This document shows, piece after piece, positions 50,401-61,605 of a DNA stretch of 64,000 nucleotides (positions are counted from its first letter, which is position 1; each line of letters starts with the position of its first letter). Position numbers and translations under genes: made by a program. The notes under the pieces were generated by a model. The model made no database searches, was not told where the DNA came from, and worked only from the letters and a program-made list of their open reading frames with translations. The stretch comes from Prinia subflava (Eukaryota; Chordata; Aves; Passeriformes; Cisticolidae): NCBI RefSeq assembly GCF_021018805.1, contig NC_086248.1, positions 100,427,739 through 100,491,738 on the forward strand. The letters are read 5' to 3'.

Positions 50401-52544
50401 AAATCAGAGGGAAAACTCATTCAAAATAGACAAGATTCTTAAAGTAAATAAGATAATTTTTGCACATTCTTCTTACCCAAAAATCCACAATTTGTTTCTC
50501 TCTGCAATATTTTCAGTGAAGGATAAAGTATTACAATTCTATAAAGCCCTTATGAGTCAAGCTTACTAACATGGTCAGTGGAAACAATTTGGATATCTCT
50601 CTGAATATTCAAAGGAAAAGGCAGAGAGATGGGAACAGGTTTAATTGGTGAACAGTTGAGTTCACCATCATTCAGCATTTTTTATGACCTTTAATAGTTC
50701 TCTTGTTATTGAAATATAAGCCTATAATTTACATCAAGACACAGACTTCCTGGACTAAAGAAACCTTTTTGTGATAGGAAGTAGCAGTATCTTAATTTTG
50801 AGCATACATGTAATCTCAGTTGTAATCAATGATGCTTTAACTGGTGGGGATCCCAAGTATTTCATGTCCTGTAGTGGCCAACTGACTTTACGATACAAAT
50901 TCCATTTGAAACATTTGGAAAATGTGTCAAATAAGGAGCTAGATAGTTTTTGTTGTTTTGGTTTTTTTACACAACACATGCATATAATAGAAAAGTGAGA
51001 AACGAAGCTGAGGAAATAGTTCCCCTTTAGAAGATATGGTGTATTACAACCTCAACTTCCACTATTCTAATGAACAAAGCTGGAAACCCAAACCCAGACC
51101 TCAGAAGACAAAGGACTAAAATCAAGAGCCCAGAAATAATTTTGAAATCTCTTGGGTTTCAGTCTCACCTAGAATCAAAATTGAATTCTGTAGTCTTAGC
51201 ATAGAGCCGTGTCTTAGAACCATTGGGGTTAGATAGTAGATATCAAAAAAACAACACTCAGAGAGATCTTTGTGCATTTTATACACAGGTGGGCTCAGCT
51301 GAAGTAAATTGTGGTAGGAATAAACTTGGAGAAATTTCAGAAGGTGGCCAAATTCACATTTTGGAATGCATTAGGAGAGCTTCCCCAATGTTCTAAAGGC
51401 CTAAAAATAAAAAAGCTCCTTAACTGTATAATCTCAACAATACCTGATTCACACAAAGAACACTTTTTCTTTAACACATCATCTGTACCATGAGGGTCAC
51501 ATCTCCTGTGTTGTTTGAATTCTGCTTTTGGAGAAGCCATTCTTTTTGAAGAACACCATATAGTACGTAGTTTTAAATGATTTCCATTCTTTCTCTCCCT
51601 TCAGAACTGGACATCAAAGATTTATAACAGGCTATGAAAAAGTGATGCTGAACTGGTAATACTTGACCTGAAAGAGGGTGGCTCTCAATGGCCCCAAAGT
51701 TTAGCAAATGAGATGAAAATTAACCCTGATGTACAGGCTTTTCTTCAGAATATACCTTTATCTTTAGTTTAAAAAAGCTGAGGAAGGCATTAATTTTCCA
51801 AAAATCATTGAAGCAAATAAAAACAATCATACATGCAATCAAATACAGTCGTAAAGGGGAAAGGTTTATATTAAGACAGAACCAAATTTGATAGAAACTG
51901 CCTGGTTTATGTCTGCAAGAGCCATCTTTGTCATAGGATGACAAATCCAGAGGTGGAGTACTTGACTGCACTGTCCTAACAGTTGAACAGGGACTGTGAC
52001 ATCCTAAAGAACTTTTTTTTTTCCTTGTTCTTAGTTAGAGTGATCCTGAATGGGATTTCAGCTTTCTGTCTGGCTCTGGAGTTTTCCTCACACTTCTGTG
52101 CTAGAGACAGTCACACCTACCCCTTCCTCCCCTCTTTAGCCAAATCCTAGCCTGGGGTCCTTAGGCATCCTAGTTGAGCGGCTAATAAAGCACTAATGCC
52201 TCTTTATGTGGCTCCAATACGCTCCACCCTTTTCCTTTCATAATAATAACTATTGTGATAATAACTCACACTAACATTTGGGGTACAGTTTTACAATTAA
52301 GATTCAGCCACAAAGCCCTGAAATAATTTAGACTGTAAATGACATCTAAATGACTGTGTGAGACAGAAACCTATACCTCCAGCTTACTTATGTGTGGACC
52401 ACTGCATTATTTCTAAAATGCTTTTTAAAATGTAGTTCCATACCTGGGATGTTATTCATTGCTATCCTGCTAGCTCACACGAAGTTTTAAGCAAGGAAAT
52501 AAGATGGACAAATTCTGTGCATGAGGAAGGATATTGCCAGTAGC
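44496..52544. other. Unique AT-rich non-coding DNA
   Basis: Eight kilobases without a recognised gene or transposon. Contains an (AAT/AAC)n patch at 46727-46765, a 20-T run at 47497-47516, a G-rich patch near 49984-50000, and open frames up to 118 codons (48221-48577) with no recognisable domain. A TAATAAAG polyadenylation-like signal occurs at about 52183-52190 without a supportable gene upstream. Confidence 0.6.
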
Positions 52545-53040
52545 TCAAGAGAAGTGATCCTGACCCTACTCTGGTCTGGAGCTGGTGACACCAAATCCAG
52601 TTCAAGAAAGACAAGGAATTAGAGGGCTATGAAAGTTGTGAGGTGAGTGGAGGAAAGGATGAGGGATCTCGATCTGTTTAGGCTGGAGAAGACTGATACA
52701 GGACTTTATTAGCACTCACAAATCTCTTACGGGTGGGTTTCTACAGGATGGGGCCACAGTATTTTCAGTGGTGCCCAGTGACAGAAGAGAGGGCAATGGG
52801 CAGAAACTGAAACACAGAAAGTTCCATCTGACTATAAGGAAAAATGCCTTTAGTTTGAGGGTGGCAGAGCACTGGAACAAGCTGCCCAGAGAGGTTTTGA
52901 AGTCTTCTTTTCAGATATTCCAAACCTGGCTGGGAGTGATCCCAGAAAGCTGGTGTAGGTGAACCTGCCTTGGCGGGGGGGGGTTGGACTCGATCTCCAT
53001 AGATCCCTTCGAGCACCAACTGTGCTGTGATTCTGTGAAT
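52545..53040 (+). mobile_element. CR1 LINE, 3'-end fragment
   Basis: A plus-strand CR1 covering the end of ORF2 and the 3' UTR. Family blocks in order are GATCCTGACCCTACTCTGG, TTTAGGCTGGAGAAGA, GTGGTGCCCAGTGACAG, TTTGAGGGTGGCAGAGCACT, GGTGAACCTGCCTTGG, and the terminal TGTGATTCTGTGAAT. About 495 bp, 5'-truncated. Parts of the ORF2 C-terminus remain readable (RVAEHWNKLPREV in the frame 52768-52962), but no reverse transcriptase core. It belongs to a different CR1 subtype from the copy at 53.9 kb, judging by its 3' UTR. Confidence 0.95.
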
Positions 53041-53888
53041 TTGGATTTGAAAAGGGTTTTATCACTTGCAGCTTCCCTTGAAACTACTTCATCTTTGTAG
53101 AGAGCAGATGCTCAGCCCTGCTGATATATGGCTGAAACATATGGCTGCAGATCTTGAAGTTAGGAAAGATATAAATAAAATATGCATGACTTGAAATAAT
53201 ATCATACAACACTATATATAGAGCTGTCTTAGCAAAAGTTCAAACTAGGATGGCTATATATTTATTAAAAAAAATATTTTAATATTGAAGTGCCACAGGG
53301 AAAGAAGGAAGATGGTTTAGTATTGGGTGAAATTCCACACCAACACCTTGTCTGCCTGCAACAGCCTGATCCTAAAAAGACCTCAAAAGATGTAAAATCT
53401 TAAGTAGCTGTACACATTTCCTAAGAACTGTCAGCAGGGAACATGCCAAAAATCCCAGCTGTTCTATAAAAGTATTTGTGAATTGCTTCATCAAAATAGT
53501 AATTTAGTCCATAGACTAGAAATGAAAAATTATCTTTTAAAATCCAAAATGCACATTAAGAAATAAAATAAAACCTATGATTTTTTTTTTTCCTAAGGTA
53601 GATGTTAATGCAAACAGTGCTTTAGATATATTTGAAAAAATGTACTTAGATGTCATGGTCAGTTCAAATCCTTTTTATTAGAAGTAGCTTTGCAGCTGTC
53701 TACAGCATCTGTTAGCTCAGGTAGCAGGAAGAGCCTGCTATTTGGTACATCACCTTAGGAAGTAAGGTAAAAGATCTATGATGCCAACACAACTTTTTCA
53801 AGTCACAGGATCTTTTGCCTTTTATTTTATTTTTTTTTAACAGGAATCAATTACAACATCTGCCAGGAAATCCAAGAAAATTCCAAGC
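53041..53888. other. Unique AT-rich spacer
   Basis: No gene seen. It is AT-rich with small poly-T runs (53581-53591, 53829-53838). Confidence 0.6.
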
Positions 53889-53910
53889 AAAAAAAAAAAA
53901 AAAAAAAAAA
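53889..53910 (+). repeat. Poly(A) run of 22 abutting a CR1
   Basis: Twenty-two uninterrupted A residues immediately upstream of the CR1 at 53911. CR1 does not use a poly(A) tail, so this run is either a pre-existing target or a later expansion. Confidence 0.95.
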
Positions 53911-54138
53911 GGCTTAGATGAGAAATTAGGAAGAAATTCCTTACTGTGACAGTGGTGAGGCACTGGAACAGGTTTCCCAAAGAAGCTGTGGATGCCCCAA
54001 GTCTGGAAGAGTTCAAGGCCATGTTGGGTGTGGCTCTGAGCAACCTGATCTAGTGGAAGATGTCCCAGCCCATGGCAGTAGGGTAGAACAAATTCATCTT
54101 TAAGGTCCCTTCTAATCCAATCTATGATTCCATGAAAT
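53911..54138 (+). mobile_element. CR1 LINE, 3'-end fragment
   Basis: A plus-strand CR1 3' end: AAATTAGGAAGAAATTCC, GGTGAGGCACTGGAACAGG, AAGCTGTGGATGCCCCAAG, AGCAACCTGATCTAGTGGAA, TTTAAGGTCCCTTCTAAT and the terminal CTATGATTCCATGA. About 228 bp, strongly 5'-truncated and inactive. It is the same subtype as the minus-strand copy at 5858-6152, as the shared blocks show. Confidence 0.95.
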
Positions 54139-54880
54139 CATCACAACTCTCTTCCAGCTAGTGAAAAAGTAATAGACCTTTCCTTGAATGAATGCTTAGA
54201 GACCTCAATACATTTTCAACACTAGGAAAAAAAAGGCACTGTATTACTTTCTATTTTTGTAGCTAGACATTAGATTAATTATTTTGGGCCATAAAGACCC
54301 TGGAAAACTGTCTGATTTTTTGTTAATATTCTGGCCTTTCATACTTGAGCTTGATTTGATATGGAGGGAAGGAGCAAGCAAAGGCCTTTGCTCTGGGTCT
54401 CAGTGTGAACAAGGTGGGAAATAAGGAGAAACTGGAAAACAAGTTCAATGCATCTGCACCAGCAATTACAAGCAGTCAGAGGATACTTGAATACTGGTTG
54501 TAATTATGTGGAAACTCTTGATTGTCATAAAATGAGAAGCAGGGTCACATTTACCTACAGAATTTGTCTTTGTTTTCTACCAATGCAAACTCAGTCCAAC
54601 AGTATCCTAAATATATTACAGCACACACATCTATTTAGAGCCTAGAAAGAAGAATTCTTACTCTGGAAAGAAGATTGTTCTCACATCATCTCTCACATTT
54701 TCAGATAACTGTCAGAAGGTTCACACACTTTTTCCACTGTGAAAAGGAAGGTATACAGCGTCAAATAGTCACAGAGAGAGAGACTGGGTATTTATAATGT
54801 TTACATTCTCCTCATTATTATGAATAGTAATTTAACAGAAATAAATATGCAGCAATACAATTTGGTATTACAGTTCTTCA
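54139..54880. other. Unique non-coding spacer
   Basis: No gene or repeat recognised between the two CR1 fragments. Confidence 0.6.
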
Positions 54881-55190
54881 AATCACAGAAACATTTAGGC
54901 TGGAAAAGACTTTTAAGATCACCCAGTCCTACTGTTAACCCACCACTAAACCATTTCCCTTAGTGCCCCACCTACACGGGTCCTAAATACCTTCAGGGAT
55001 GATGACACAGTCCCTCCCTGGGCAGCCTATTCCAGTTCTTCACAACCCTTTCCATGAAGTTTTCCCTCATAGCCAGTCTAAAACTCCCCTGGCACAACCT
55101 GAGGCCATTTCCTCTTGTCCTATTGCCTATAACTTGGGAGAGGGGACCAAACTCCTCTTCAACCTCATTTTAGGTACTTGTAGAGAGCTG
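54881..55190 (-). mobile_element. CR1 LINE, 3'-end fragment
   Basis: The plus strand begins AATCACAGAAACATTTAGGC, the complement of a CR1 3' end. It continues with TAGTGCCCCACCTACACGG, CCTCCCTGGGCAGCCTATTC, CCATGAAGTTTTCCCTCATA and CCATTTCCTCTTGTCCTAT. About 310 bp, 5'-truncated, minus strand, inactive. Its 3' UTR differs from the copies at 5.86 and 53.9 kb, indicating another subfamily. Confidence 0.93.
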
Positions 55191-56984
55191 AAATAGTTAT
55201 ATAATTATATAAATTACATTAATTGTTAAAATTAATATAAATATTTCAGAAAACACCACAGATAAATTACCACAACAAAAGTAAATAGATATCTTTTGAG
55301 GGGGAAGAATTAATAGAGTGAGAAAGTTGTGTTTCTTCCCTGGAAGGGTAAATGAATGAAAGAGTTTAAGTATCATCTGTCCTTTCATTTATCACTGCCA
55401 TTGAATGTGGGTCAGTGTTAAACTGGATAGAACATAACCCCCTGCTTCCTACTGCAGTTCTGGTTTAGGATCTCAGAAACCCTTAAATGAAGCCCAAATG
55501 TAATGCTTGCACACACTTTCAAGGACTTCTCAAGAGTCCCTTTCTTTGCTGCCCATATTTAGGTGATTCTCTACAGCACACTCGACTTATTTCTAAAGTC
55601 CAGTCAGAGCCTCCCATAAAAAATGCCTTATACTTCTATAAAATGCCTAACATGCATCATACTATACCGCACTAAGAAGTCTACTAGCAAATTCCTCTGG
55701 CCAGGGTGCATTTTACAAATGCAGAAACCAATTCTATAAGGCAATGTGATGAGGTAAGTCCCTGCAGCACATGTGATGCTCAGGCTGAGCATGTGGCCCA
55801 AGAAGACTCCAGATTGCATCCAGATTTGTAGCCGAGTATCCTTTTTTGATTATGATTCAATCAATCTCACATCAACACTATTTCGGTAATAGCCAACATC
55901 GACAAAATGTGTCACTTCACAGAAAGTTCTGAAAACCCAGTTTGTACAGGATTAAAAAAAAAAAAAAGAAAAAAAACTTTCTGAACTCCAGCTTTTCCTG
56001 TAGAGGAGGAATTATATTTTGACCACAAAGTTCTAAAGCAAATATAACAATTTTTAAATTATATTGCTTTGTTATAGACTTATGATATACTGATTCCTAA
56101 AGGTAAAAAATCACCTCTGAAGTCAATATATTATGTAGTAAACAACCTTTCAGTTGCTTTCCTTGGCCTACATCTTACCACCTCCAAAACAACTCAGAGA
56201 ACTTTCCTAATTTAAATAAAGCTCAAGGTTCTCTCCAACATTGCTGGAGCACTATATCTTTGTTCAAACACCCATTAACAAGGAACCAGCCAAAGAAAAA
56301 AAACAGATTTAGATGACAGAAACCAAAGAAACATCTATGTTTTGTCTACACAAACTTCTACCTGAGAGTGCTCCTATGATGTTCCACTCTCAGTATTACA
56401 TTTAAATAAATAAATACAACAACAACAAAAATAACCAAGTTCTCATAACGCAATTTGCGGCAGAAGCTGAGAACGCTCACCTTTAATCTGGCTGTCTTCA
56501 GTGTACAGTAGAGATGGTAACCATGGAACTGGTGAAAAAAGATCAGATCCTTAACTAGTGTACACTGCTGAGATGGAGAGGTTTTCTATAACAGATTTTT
56601 TTGAAAAAGCAACCCAAACCATACATGTAAAAATCTGGTTCATTATTTTTTTAAATTACTATTAAGATGACTATTTTTAAAGGGTTGTTATTTTTGACAC
56701 CTTTTCGCACAGAATGAATATAAGTATAAGTATATAAGAATATAAGTATCCATTCCCATTTAAAAAAATAGAAACACTGTGAGCAGTACTTTATTTGCTT
56801 TTCTAATGTATTTATTAATGTAGAATCACTCTTCAGAGCACCTTAACAATGACTTAACACATCTCAAACATCATTTGAACTCAAAAATGAGGAATGTACT
56901 ATACAATAAACATATTTCAGACAAATTTTCCATAAAATAAACATATAAGACATATGTATATGATAAATAAATAAGATATATTAA
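55191..56984. other. Unique very AT-rich DNA
   Basis: No gene recognised. Contains an A-rich run at 55951-55977, ATAAGT-type repeats at about 56716-56750, and the AT-rich insertion site of the LTR that follows. Confidence 0.6.
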
Positions 56985-56989
56985 TAAAT
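56985..56989. other. Target-site duplication, left copy (TAAAT)
   Basis: Perfect 5-bp direct repeat of 58334-58338 directly outside the LTR ends. Confidence 0.85.
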
Positions 56990-58333
56990 TGTCCTGGTTT
57001 GAGGGGAAGTGAGTTTTTCAGGAAGCTGAGGTCAAACCAATCAGTGGTCAGCTCTGAATGCTGGCACCTTTGGTGGCCACTGAGGGGTTGGACACGCCTC
57101 TGAGGACACAAGGGGTTAAAAGCAAGGAGTCCCAGAGGGATTTCCTCTTTCTGGTTCTCCTTTCAGCAGACGAGGATCTTCTCCCCTGCCCAGCTTTCAA
57201 GGCTGGGTGAGGGAGGGGGGGAACCATGCGGCCGGGTTTAGGTAGGCCGGTGCCCCAGGGGGGGAAAAGAGAGTGAACAGGACTGGAGCTGGGCCAGCCC
57301 CATCCAGGATGGAGGGGTGGAGAACTTTGGAGGTGCCTTCTGTTCCCTGCCCCACCCCAAGGAGAAGGTGCCGAGCTGCTGCTTTGTGTGGGAGTTGCTG
57401 AGCCTGCAAGTGCCTGAGCCTGTGGCCCTGGAGGGAGCCAGAAGCTTTTAACTCTTTCTGAGGCAGAAGAAGACTATTCCCAGTTATTGATTCTCATGGC
57501 TGGTGGTTTCAGAAGAGAGAGAGAGACAGCCTGGGACCGAGATGATAAAGGACGATGAAAAAGAACCCCAGGTGGGCAGAGATGAAGAGGAGTGGCTGCT
57601 GGGCTGGACTTTTCTTGCGTAATGTTAGCCATAGACGGACCCTGAATCCTCCTGGACATAAATAAGACTGTATTTGGGTGGGTGCAGTTGGCTCAAAACC
57701 AAAGACTTTGTGGCCTGTTCTTGGAACCCTCGGCCCCAGGGGTAAATGTGGGGGGGACTGCTTGTCCCAATATGAGAAGATGGTGGTTTTTGGTACTTGG
57801 CCAAACATCCTTAAAAGAGCCCTATATGCGGTTTTGGCCCATGGACAGTGGTGAGAGCACTGGACATGGAAAGGAGGGTGTCACCACGGCAGACTTCTCC
57901 GGGCGGTGCCATGGGTGACATGGGAACACGGGAGGGTGGACCTGTGTTTCCTTTGGGGGGGTCTGTGGTGCGAGAGAGACTCCTCTCTCCCTGGGTGGAT
58001 TGAAGATTGGTTTTTTTGAGTGATGATGACTTTGATTGGAGAACCCAGGGTTTTTGGTTTAAGCAAGTAGGATGAGGGTAATGTGTAAGTGTTAACAGTT
58101 TGAGCGTGTAAATTGGGGGAAGAGAAGAAATGTTCTGGGAGGTTTTCATTTCTGTTTCTGGGTGTTTGGATTTTCTTTTCTTTTCTGTTGTTATGTAGTT
58201 TCATAAAGTTTTTTTTCTATTTCAAGTTTTAGGCCTGCTCTGCCCTGTTCTTGACCACATCTCACAGTAGCTCATTAGGAAAAATATACACTCATGGGTG
58301 CATTGGCATTTTGGCCAGTGCCAACCCATGACA
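56990..58333 (+). mobile_element. Solo LTR of an endogenous retrovirus (ERVL-like), 1.34 kb
   Basis: It begins TGTCCTGGTTTG and ends CCCATGACA; the two ends are inverted copies matching at 9 of 11 positions. A perfect TAAAT duplication flanks it, the 5-bp length usual for ERVL. The TGTCCTGGTTT start is the known 5' end of avian ERVL-type LTRs, so the element reads on the plus strand. It is GC-rich in the centre, with a GGGGTTAAAAGC TATA-like sequence near 57110. A CATAAAG polyadenylation-like site lies near 58203, followed by a T-rich stretch. There are no retroviral genes, so it is a solo LTR. At 1344 bp it is long for an LTR. The many open frames in 57197-58204 (up to 112 codons, both strands) are artefacts of composition. 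Confidence 0.9.
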
Positions 58334-58338
58334 TAAAT
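58334..58338. other. Target-site duplication, right copy (TAAAT)
   Basis: Matches 56985-56989. Confidence 0.85.
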
Positions 58339-58616
58339 ATATAAGATATATTCACTAAAAAATCAATATATCTCCTCTCTAACTCAGCTTGATTGTTTAG
58401 GTCTTGTTTTAAGTTTATATGAGAGAGAGGAGTTGGTTTTGCTTTACTACTGATCCCTGCTCAGACATGTGCAGGAAGATAACACTAATTTATGGAAGAA
58501 ACTATCAAAATCTTATTCTTGGTTCTGGCCTTTTTCCTTCCCTACACAAGCTTCAGCCATGATGCTGCTCACATGAGTTTCTGAAGCTACACTGAGGCAA
58601 ATTGTACTTATTTTAT

Positions 58617-58657
58617 TGCATTTATTTATTCAAATTGTATTTGAATAAATAAATGCA
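58617..58657. repeat. Perfect 19-bp inverted repeat (hairpin)
   Basis: TGCATTTATTTATTCAAAT (58617-58635), a TGT loop (58636-58638), then its exact reverse complement (58639-58657). All 19 pairs match. The stem is AT-rich and the loop minimal, so it can form a hairpin in RNA or a cruciform in DNA. It is too short for a typical microRNA precursor, and no flanking duplication or transposon end is evident. Confidence 0.9.
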
Positions 58658-60487
58658 CCAGTAGTACAGAGTCCTTGAAGAGCACTCAAGTTGTCCTATA
58701 ATTTATTGTTGCTTGTGAGAAATACCCAGCAGCATCCTGCTACATTCCTGCAACATAATACCTGTCATCATGTTCAAAGTGAAAAAATCAGCTTGTAAAA
58801 AAAACCCAAAAAACTGTTAATTTTTAGGAAGAAATTGGTATGCACCTCATCAGGCAGAGGGTGAAGAAATTAATCCTTTTTTGCAGAGTATGACTTCCTT
58901 ATTACAGGGAGGGATGCAAGAGGGAGGATGCACAGAAGTGAGTCAGTACAGTAAATATTCACAAATGTTAGTGCCATCAGAATATTTCACCTTTTGCATA
59001 CTAGGGGTTGTTACACTTTATTTGCAATGATAATACTGCAGGATTCCTGGATACAGCTTGTACCTGAAGTGAAAATTATTTTTCTACTATTCATGCATGT
59101 GGAAAAAAAAGTGCTTCTGTTAAAACAATCAATTGGAAATAATTTAGGACAGTAAGAATTGCTGGTTATTAAAAAGAATTTGTCTTCTCTCTCTGTTTTG
59201 CAAAATTGTACATTTTCCTATAAAAGCACTCTTTATCAGACAGAAGGGAGGTGCTAACAGCAACAGAAGAATTTCTGATCATAATGTGTGGCTTGTTATC
59301 ACAAATATTGCCTGAGCTTATATTATGAAGAAGAAGGTGGCTCAGGATCTGAGTTTACAGATCTTCTTTTATCTACTGCAGTAGACATAAGAAGTCACAT
59401 GCATTGTCTATGTTGGACATATTGACTAGGGGAAGATTCCCTCTAAGAGAAAAAGATGTCTTCAATACTTGAGGAGATGCCAGAAGGACTAAGATCTCTC
59501 TTGATGAATAGGTATTTGAGGACATGAGTTTTTCTATAGATAATTATCTATATAATTTGGAGAATTATCATGATCATTGAGAATAAGCACAGTAATAGGA
59601 GTAGTAGAGTTTTTTGAAGCCTTCTATACCAGCTTGTTCCCCTACCTACTACTGAGAATGCAGTGATTTTAATTATAGTAATGGAATCTACTATTAATTA
59701 CACCTTTCATATACAATTCACTGAAATCATATTACATTTTTAGACAATGACACTCTGGAGAAAAGTGTTGAAGCTTAAGTTATTTTCAAAATATGAAAAC
59801 AAATGTATTGCTAGCTTCCTATACTCCATGAAAGACACTTCTAAAATTTTAGTTTAAAATTGCTTCTTAAAAATTATTAAGAAGAAGTTCTATTATTTGT
59901 GGAACAGAAAAATTATTTGAATCTGTGGTGATCTCAGAGCACATTCTGACATCTAGTAACTTGTAAGAAAAATAACAAAACCAGAAGTTTCACACTTAGG
60001 CAAAGAAACACTTTTAAAATTCTTGCTCTTTGTACGCAAACTCTACTCAGTGATAAGAAGATGACACCAAAAAAAACCCCTATTGCTGAACAGCTTTTAG
60101 TTCTTCATGTAAGCAACATGATGCAAACAGTTGAAATGCTATGTAGTTTGAGGGGGAAAGACATCAAGCACAAAAGTTCCATGTAAATCTTGTCATTGCC
60201 AGGTTTAGGAAAATGAGAACAGCATTCAAATTTACAGGGAATGAAGGATTTCACTAGCAGCAGAACAGTTTGTAGATGGGTTTAATCACTAATATTGGAT
60301 GGAATAGATTGAAAATTTTGCAAGTAGGGGAGAATTTCATACCCTCATTTCATACCGTTCCCCCTGCGGCTCCCCTTTTTTGGCCTTTTCAACATCTTTT
60401 GTTCCAAGACTGCTTCAAATGGGAGCAAGAGGGAAAGGAAAGCCTGTTTAATTAGCAGAGAGCACAGTGCCATCTTTCCCCATGCAG

Positions 60488-60620
60488 GAAGAGGCTCACA
60501 TCTTCCAGCACCCCTTCTCTGTTGGCTCAGTCATTTGTGAGATGTTTGCCAGGCTCTCCCCTAGGTGCTCTGAACAAATGCTGCAGCAGTCTGGGGGAAC
60601 ATTCAATATGAAAGGGGCTG
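60488..60620 (+). other. Possible exon (weak)
   Basis: A 133-bp interval with a good acceptor (CATCTTTCCCCATGCAG, ending at 60487) and a usable donor (GGGGCTG/GTAAAC at 60620/60621). One frame is open throughout and starts EEAHIFQHPFSVGSVICEMF; GC content is above background. I recognise no protein family. It could be an alternative exon of a surrounding gene or of a lncRNA, but splice-like sites arise often by chance. Confidence 0.2.
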
Positions 60621-61581
60621 GTAAACGTGCAGAACCATTTCTAATGCTTTCCTTAGGAAAGCACTTTATTTTATCTGTTTTCATCTGAAAACAGCAAGAG
60701 ATACTTCCACTAGAAAAATATTCCTGTTGCATGAATTTCATTAGCATAGCTAGGGAGCTCCAACCGGGTACCAAATGGTACGACTTACATCCACGTATAT
60801 ATTTTCTGCCATATGTCAAGGAGTTGGCTGTATCTTGAGAACATTATAGTTCTGGCTGATTCGGCACAGTGAACAATCCACAGCCAAGCACTCAGAAACA
60901 GGGGTATAGGGCAGGGAATAAGAATTTCCATGTCACTCATTTTTATTTGTAAAGGTAAAGAAAATCATTGGCTGACAAATATCAGATTAACTGAAGTTCC
61001 CATATGATTTCTTATGCATACAGGAGGATAAAAATTTCACCTGTTACTGTGAAATGCACAGTAACTCCCCCCAAAAATGTGGGTTTATTTTCAGACCTAA
61101 AACCAATTGTTTAACCATTTTCAATATATATAAAATCTAAATTTATTTTCCTAACAAAATAATTTAAAAAAAGAAAGATAGGGTTATCTGTCTACAGCAT
61201 ATTTTCTGTAATGTTTTCCCATGATAGAAATATTTTCAAAGCTAGAGGTCTGAGATCTTTCTTTTTATAGTTCAGAGAAAGTGTGGAACTGCAAAACATA
61301 TCCTAAATATTTATAAAATGGAGTAATGGCATGGAACATAAAGCCCAAAATCTTTTGAATGTCTACTATGCTCATCATTCGGTAAGTCAATGTTTAGTAC
61401 TTTACCTATGACAGCATTATAGGAGATATTTCTGAAGAAATGAAGATATAAAAGATGAATTATAAGCTTCTACAAAATGATTTCATATGAAAAGTGAGAT
61501 TTGAGAACAATCTAAAGAAGCAGCTTTGGGTTCAGTATCTAACATTACCAGAAAAGTGAAATTCCCATGAAGCTGTGCTCT

Positions 61582-61605
61582 GTCACCATGGCAACCTTGC
61601 AAGGT
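61582..61605. promoter_or_regulatory. X-box-like palindrome overlapping a second palindrome
   Basis: GTCACCATGGCAAC (61582-61595) fits the RFX X-box (one change in the left half-site from GTTRCC). It overlaps a perfect 12-bp palindrome ACCTTGCAAGGT (61594-61605). Both lie within a larger 6-bp inverted pair, TGTGCT/AGCACA. The local sequence is GC-richer than its surroundings. A role as an RFX site is plausible but unproven. Confidence 0.38.

Noticed and set aside
56516..56530. GGTAACCATGGAAC as a third X-box
   Set aside because: The half-sites do not fit the RFX consensus in spacing or orientation.
57197..58204. Several 70-112-codon frames on both strands
   Set aside because: All lie within the 1.34-kb solo LTR and reflect its composition.
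58617..58657. Perfect hairpin as a microRNA precursor or transcription terminator
   Set aside because: The stem is too short and the loop too small for a microRNA precursor, and intrinsic terminators are a bacterial feature.
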